Assembly (NCBI GenBank): GCA_023393375.1
Contig: JAEWLI010000037.1
Coordinates: forward strand, 1-9,844
Length of the DNA stretch: 9,844 nt
Reading direction: 5' to 3'
Source: Bacteroidota bacterium
GTDB lineage: Bacteria > Bacteroidota > Bacteroidia > Cytophagales > Cyclobacteriaceae
Notes under the pieces: generated by a model
Database searches by the model: none
Told to the model about the DNA's origin: nothing
Seen by the model: the letters and a program-made list of their open reading frames with translations, nothing else
Shown: piece after piece, positions 6,841-9,844 of the stretch
How positions within the stretch are numbered: the stretch's first letter is position 1
Layout of the letters: every line of letters begins with the position of its first letter
Translations under genes and position numbers: made by a program

Positions 6841-9201
6841 ATGATTATGATGATCAAAAGAATCATTCCAGCTATCGCTATGTGCCAGATAATCTTCACT
6901 TTAGGAGTGAGTTACGGCCAGAATATTACGCAAACCATTCGTGGAAATGTGGTGGATCAGGATTCCCGTTCCCCCATTATCGGAGCAAACATCACCGTAA
7001 CCAATATCACTCCTATAACAGGGGCCAGCAGCGGTACTGATGGAGAATTTGTTATCAAGAATGTGCCCGTTGGAAGGGTGAACTTAAAAATAACAAGTGT
7101 GGGTTATGAAGATGCATACCTTTCCAATGTCTTGGTTACCTCTTCCAAGGAAGTATTTTTAAGGATTCAAATGAAGGAATCCATTATCCAAATGGAAGAA
7201 CTGGTGATCAATGGTAAAGAAGTCAACGGAAACCTGCAAAATGAAATGGCTTTTATCAGTGCACGGTCTTTTTCTGTGGAAGAAACCAAACGGTATGCCG
7301 GTTCTTTTAATGATCCTGCCCGTATGGTGAGTGCCTATGCCGGAGTGTCACAAATTGGCACTGGCAACAATGACATTATTGTGCGAGGAAACTCCCCCAA
7401 AGGCATTCAATGGCGATTGGAAGGCATTGAAATACCCAATCCCAACCACTTTTCGGAAGAGGGTTCTACAGGTGGACCAATCAATGCATTAAACAGTATC
7501 ATGCTGGATAATTCCGATTTTTTTACCGGTGCTTTTTCAGCAGAATATGGCGATGTGTTATCTGGAATTTTTGATATGAAATTGCGGAAAGGCAATAACC
7601 AAAAAGGTGAATATGCATTTTCATTGGGTGCATTAGGTACTGAAATTAGTGCGGAAGGGCCTATTAAAAAAGGTGGAAAAGCTTCTTATCTATTGAATTA
7701 CCGTTATTCTACACTTTCATTGCTTGACCAGATAGGTGTAGTTGATTTTGGTGGCGTACCCAAATATCAGGATCTTTCGTTCAACGTGTTTATCCCCGCA
7801 GGGAAAAGTGTGTTTTCCATATTCGGACTGGGTGGAATCAGCAATATTCAGGAGGAAGAAACAGAGGATGATGATGAAAACCTGATCCTTGAGAAGGGTA
7901 AATATAAATCTGAAATGGGGGTTTTAGGTGTTAATCATACCTATTTTTTTAATGAAAACACTTTTCTTGAATCTATTCTTTCGGTTGCTGAAAATGGGAG
8001 TGGTTATGAGGAACAAAGTCTGAATAATGAGCAATCTTTCCATAATACCTGGGATATGAAAATGAGGAAATACAATGTTTCTTATGCCGCCACGCTGAAC
8101 AGTAAGATCAGTTCCCGGCACAAAATACAGGTGGGTACAAAATATCACGTCAGGTTTTTCGATTTTTTTGCCAAAGAATATGATCGTCAATTTGATGGTA
8201 TGGTATATCGACAAAATGAAAAAGGGAATGCCGGGCAAATTCAGGGGTTTATCAACTGGAAATACAGGATTACCCCGGATATTACCTTGTTAGGAGGTGT
8301 CCATTCCATGACCACCACGTTGAATGATCATTATTCCATTGAGCCCAGGTTTAGTATCGACTGGCAAATCGACCCCATTCAAAACCTCTCGTTTGGTTTT
8401 GGCCAACATGCCAGAATGGAATCGTTGCCTACCTACTTGGGAATAGAAACAGAAAGTGACGGTTCGGTTCATCAATATAATAAAAACATGGACTTTCTAA
8501 AAGCACGGCATTATGTGTTGGGTTATTCCAGGAAATTTACCCCCAATCTCATGATGAAATTAGAGACGTATTACCAGGATCTGTATAATATTCCGGTCGA
8601 GAATGATCCGAACAGTTCATTTTCATTGTTGAACTTGAATGACTGGTATTCATCCAGAGAGTTGGTGAATAAAGGAACAGGTAAAAATTATGGCATTGAA
8701 CTGACGATTGAGCGGTATTTTGCCAATAATTACTACTTCCTGGTTACCGGATCATTATATGAATCGAAATACAAAGCCATGGATGGCATAGAACGGGACA
8801 CCTATTTCAACGGCAATTACGTGGGTAATATCCTAGTGGGAAAAGAGTTTATCATCAGCGACAACAGCAGATCGAAGAAGATATTGGGAATTAATTCCAA
8901 GTTTTCACTCATAGGAGGCAAAAGAGGAACGCCTATTGATTTGGAAAAATCGATTGAGTCGGGTTCTACAGAGTGGATAGAGTCGGAAGCTTTTAGTATA
9001 AGGTATGATGATATAGTAGCATTGAACCTGGCTGTGGATTACCGAATTAACAAGCCCAGGGTAAGCCATGTGATCAAACTCGACCTGCAAAATGTAACGA
9101 ACAATTCCGCTCTGATCGAGAGGTATTTTTTTCATGGCAAAATCAGGGATGCCCGTCAGTTAGAATTCCTGCCAAATGTGCAATATACGTTTGAATTTTA
9201 A
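6841..9201 (+). CDS. TonB-dependent outer-membrane receptor with carboxypeptidase-regulatory-like domain
   Basis: This is a ligand-gated outer-membrane transporter powered by TonB. The 786 residues comprise a signal peptide (about 1-26, ending VSYGQ), a CarboxypepD_reg-like domain (about 31-115: TIRGNVVDQDSRSPIIGANI, then TDGEFVIKNVPVGRVNLKI, then VGYED), a plug domain (about 140-250, with VRGNSPKG at 181-188, WRLEGIEIPNPNHF and FSAEYGDVLSGIFDMKL), and a beta-barrel to the end. The final residues, NVQYTFEF, have the terminal aromatic expected of an outer-membrane barrel. The length is typical, on the short side. No SusD gene follows, so it is not a standard SusCD pair; the partner in this locus is the upstream repeat protein. 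The ligand cannot be deduced. A second ATG nearby (codon 4) could be the true start and would change little. A strong terminator follows 35 bp after the stop. Confidence 0.9.
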   Translation: MIMMIKRIIPAIAMCQIIFTLGVSYGQNITQTIRGNVVDQDSRSPIIGANITVTNITPITGASSGTDGEFVIKNVPVGRVNLKITSVGYEDAYLSNVLVTSSKEVFLRIQMKESIIQMEELVINGKEVNGNLQNEMAFISARSFSVEETKRYAGSFNDPARMVSAYAGVSQIGTGNNDIIVRGNSPKGIQWRLEGIEIPNPNHFSEEGSTGGPINALNSIMLDNSDFFTGAFSAEYGDVLSGIFDMKLRKGNNQKGEYAFSLGALGTEISAEGPIKKGGKASYLLNYRYSTLSLLDQIGVVDFGGVPKYQDLSFNVFIPAGKSVFSIFGLGGISNIQEEETEDDDENLILEKGKYKSEMGVLGVNHTYFFNENTFLESILSVAENGSGYEEQSLNNEQSFHNTWDMKMRKYNVSYAATLNSKISSRHKIQVGTKYHVRFFDFFAKEYDRQFDGMVYRQNEKGNAGQIQGFINWKYRITPDITLLGGVHSMTTTLNDHYSIEPRFSIDWQIDPIQNLSFGFGQHARMESLPTYLGIETESDGSVHQYNKNMDFLKARHYVLGYSRKFTPNLMMKLETYYQDLYNIPVENDPNSSFSLLNLNDWYSSRELVNKGTGKNYGIELTIERYFANNYYFLVTGSLYESKYKAMDGIERDTYFNGNYVGNILVGKEFIISDNSRSKKILGINSKFSLIGGKRGTPIDLEKSIESGSTEWIESEAFSIRYDDIVALNLAVDYRINKPRVSHVIKLDLQNVTNNSALIERYFFHGKIRDARQLEFLPNVQYTFEF

Positions 9202-9236
9202 TATCCACAGGCATTTGTATTTTTAATTGAAAGTAT

Positions 9237-9274
9237 AAATAAACTTCATAGATCTGCTATGGAGTTTATTTTTT
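9237..9274 (+). terminator. intrinsic terminator of the repeat protein / TonB receptor unit
   Basis: A stem of about 15 bp pairs 9237-9251 (AAATAAACTTCATAG) with 9257-9271 (CTATGGAGTTTATTT), with one G-T wobble and a 5-base loop ATCTG. The descending strand runs into a stretch of T up to 9274. It lies 35 bp after the receptor stop codon. Confidence 0.85.
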
Positions 9275-9616
9275 CGGGTTTCATTGCCAATGGAAACGCA
9301 ATTAACATATTTAGTATTACCGTAAACTTAGGGGATCCATGGGAATACTAATTAAGTAACACCTTTTCCAAAGTTCAAAACTTTGGAAAAGTTTCCTTAT
9401 TCCGTCATCAATTGAATTAATCAAATTAATCTTAAATGCTTAAGTTCTGCATTAATTAATTCACAATTCTTGTTTTAATTTTTGTATTTTCTTTATAATT
9501 TGGTTCATTCGAAGTTGGAATCTAAAGTAGGAATAATATTACCAATTGTCTTTGGGGTATTTCTTCTGAATTAGGATGAGGCAAATAGTGACTTTCTAAA
9601 TTTATAATATAAACAT
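9275..9616. other. intergenic region, no supported gene
   Basis: This AT-rich spacer lies between the receptor terminator and the DUF3788 gene. It has an 8-bp inverted pair (TTAGTATT 9311-9318, AATACTAA 9344-9351) and the perfect hairpin at 9363-9391. A loose promoter-like pair is TTG 9470-9472 and TATAATTTG 9494-9502, 21 bp apart, which would give a leader of about 105 bases for the DUF3788 gene. I see no open frame with protein-like content on either strand. Confidence 0.5.
9363..9391. terminator. perfect 13-bp hairpin, possible bidirectional terminator
   Basis: CTTTTCCAAAGTT (9363-9375) and AACTTTGGAAAAG (9379-9391) are exact inverse complements around a 3-base loop CAA. The right side continues GTTTCCTT, a weak T-tract. 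The stem itself carries A- and T-rich ends on both strands, so it could stop transcription from either side. It may equally be a dispersed palindromic element; similar CCAAAGTT/AACTTTGG hairpins are, as I recall, frequent in Bacteroidota spacers. Confidence 0.55.
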
Positions 9617-9844
9617 ATGCCTACTGAAAGCAATCTTTTGTTTCGGGATTCTGAAACTGAACCTACTGACGAAGTAATCCAGGAAACGCTCGGCACTCCC
9701 CTTTTTAATGTGTACCGGGAATTAATTGAAATTATCCAAACAGAGTTTGATCTAGCGCATGAATGGCGATACTACAAAGACGGGAAGTCTTGGCTTTGTA
9801 AAGTAGTGCACAAGAAAAAAACGATTTTTTGGCTCTCCATCTGG
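9617..9844 (+). CDS. DUF3788 family protein, 3' end beyond the right edge
   Basis: An ATG at 9617 opens a frame of 76 codons running off the window with no stop. The reading MPTESNLLFRD, then TPLFNVYRELIEIIQ (about 28-41), then HEWRYYKDGKSWLCKVV (48-64) and KKKTIFWLSIW (66-76) matches the DUF3788 family. This is a group of small cytoplasmic proteins of about 140 residues with a conserved W-x-Y-Y-x-D-G-K-S-W-L core and no established function. No signal peptide. The gene is separated from the TonB receptor unit by two hairpins, so it should be an independent transcription unit. Bases 9717-9736, coding for the REL-IEII part, recur exactly at 807-826 in the left spacer. Confidence 0.82.
   Translation, partial: MPTESNLLFRDSETEPTDEVIQETLGTPLFNVYRELIEIIQTEFDLAHEWRYYKDGKSWLCKVVHKKKTIFWLSIW

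Noticed and set aside
7924..8238. Minus-strand open frame inside the TonB receptor gene
   Set aside because: It is antisense to the beta-barrel region of an intact receptor and its translation shows no domain or signal.

Overview
The window looks like a chromosomal stretch of a Bacteroidota bacterium, probably Cytophagales-like. This is inferred from low GC content with AT-rich spacers, a Bacteroidota-type Lnb (DUF4105) protein, a TonB-dependent receptor with an N-terminal carboxypeptidase-regulatory-like domain, several small LxxC lipoproteins, and weak or absent Shine-Dalgarno sequences. There are no tRNA or rRNA genes, CRISPR arrays, insertion sequences or phage genes. The only decayed-looking DNA is at the left edge.

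Layout. (1) 1-425, minus strand: the 5' part of a small lipoprotein gene running off the left edge. Directly upstream of it (431-591, minus) is a short, apparently frameshifted coding remnant. (2) 592-968: AT-rich, no convincing gene. (3) 969-2931, plus: a two-gene unit encoding Lnb, the Bacteroidota lipoprotein N-acyltransferase, and a PlsC-type 1-acylglycerol-3-phosphate acyltransferase. (4) 3099-3356, plus: an unrecognised 85-residue protein. (5) 3465-4190, plus: a YecE/DUF72 protein. (6) 5307-4212, minus, convergent with the preceding gene: a Sco1/SenC lipoprotein and a monohaem cytochrome c lipoprotein with an 11-bp overlap. (7) 5502-9201, plus: an exported protein with a run of 16-residue G-x-Q-x-x-G-L-x-N repeats, followed 40 bp later by a TonB-dependent receptor. 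The unit is closed by a strong intrinsic terminator at 9237-9274. (8) 9275-9616: non-coding, with a second perfect hairpin. (9) 9617 to the right edge: the 5' part of a DUF3788 gene.

How the genes fit together. The shared theme is the cell envelope. Lnb completes lipoprotein maturation by adding the third acyl chain, and PlsC supplies phosphatidic acid for phospholipid, the acyl source. Three lipoproteins in the same window are potential Lnb clients. The Sco/cytochrome pair would work on the periplasmic face of the respiratory chain, in copper delivery and electron transfer. The repeat protein and TonB-dependent receptor look like one outer-membrane unit of unknown ligand, which is the least understood part of the window. 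I see no clear defence system, biosynthetic cluster or mobile element.
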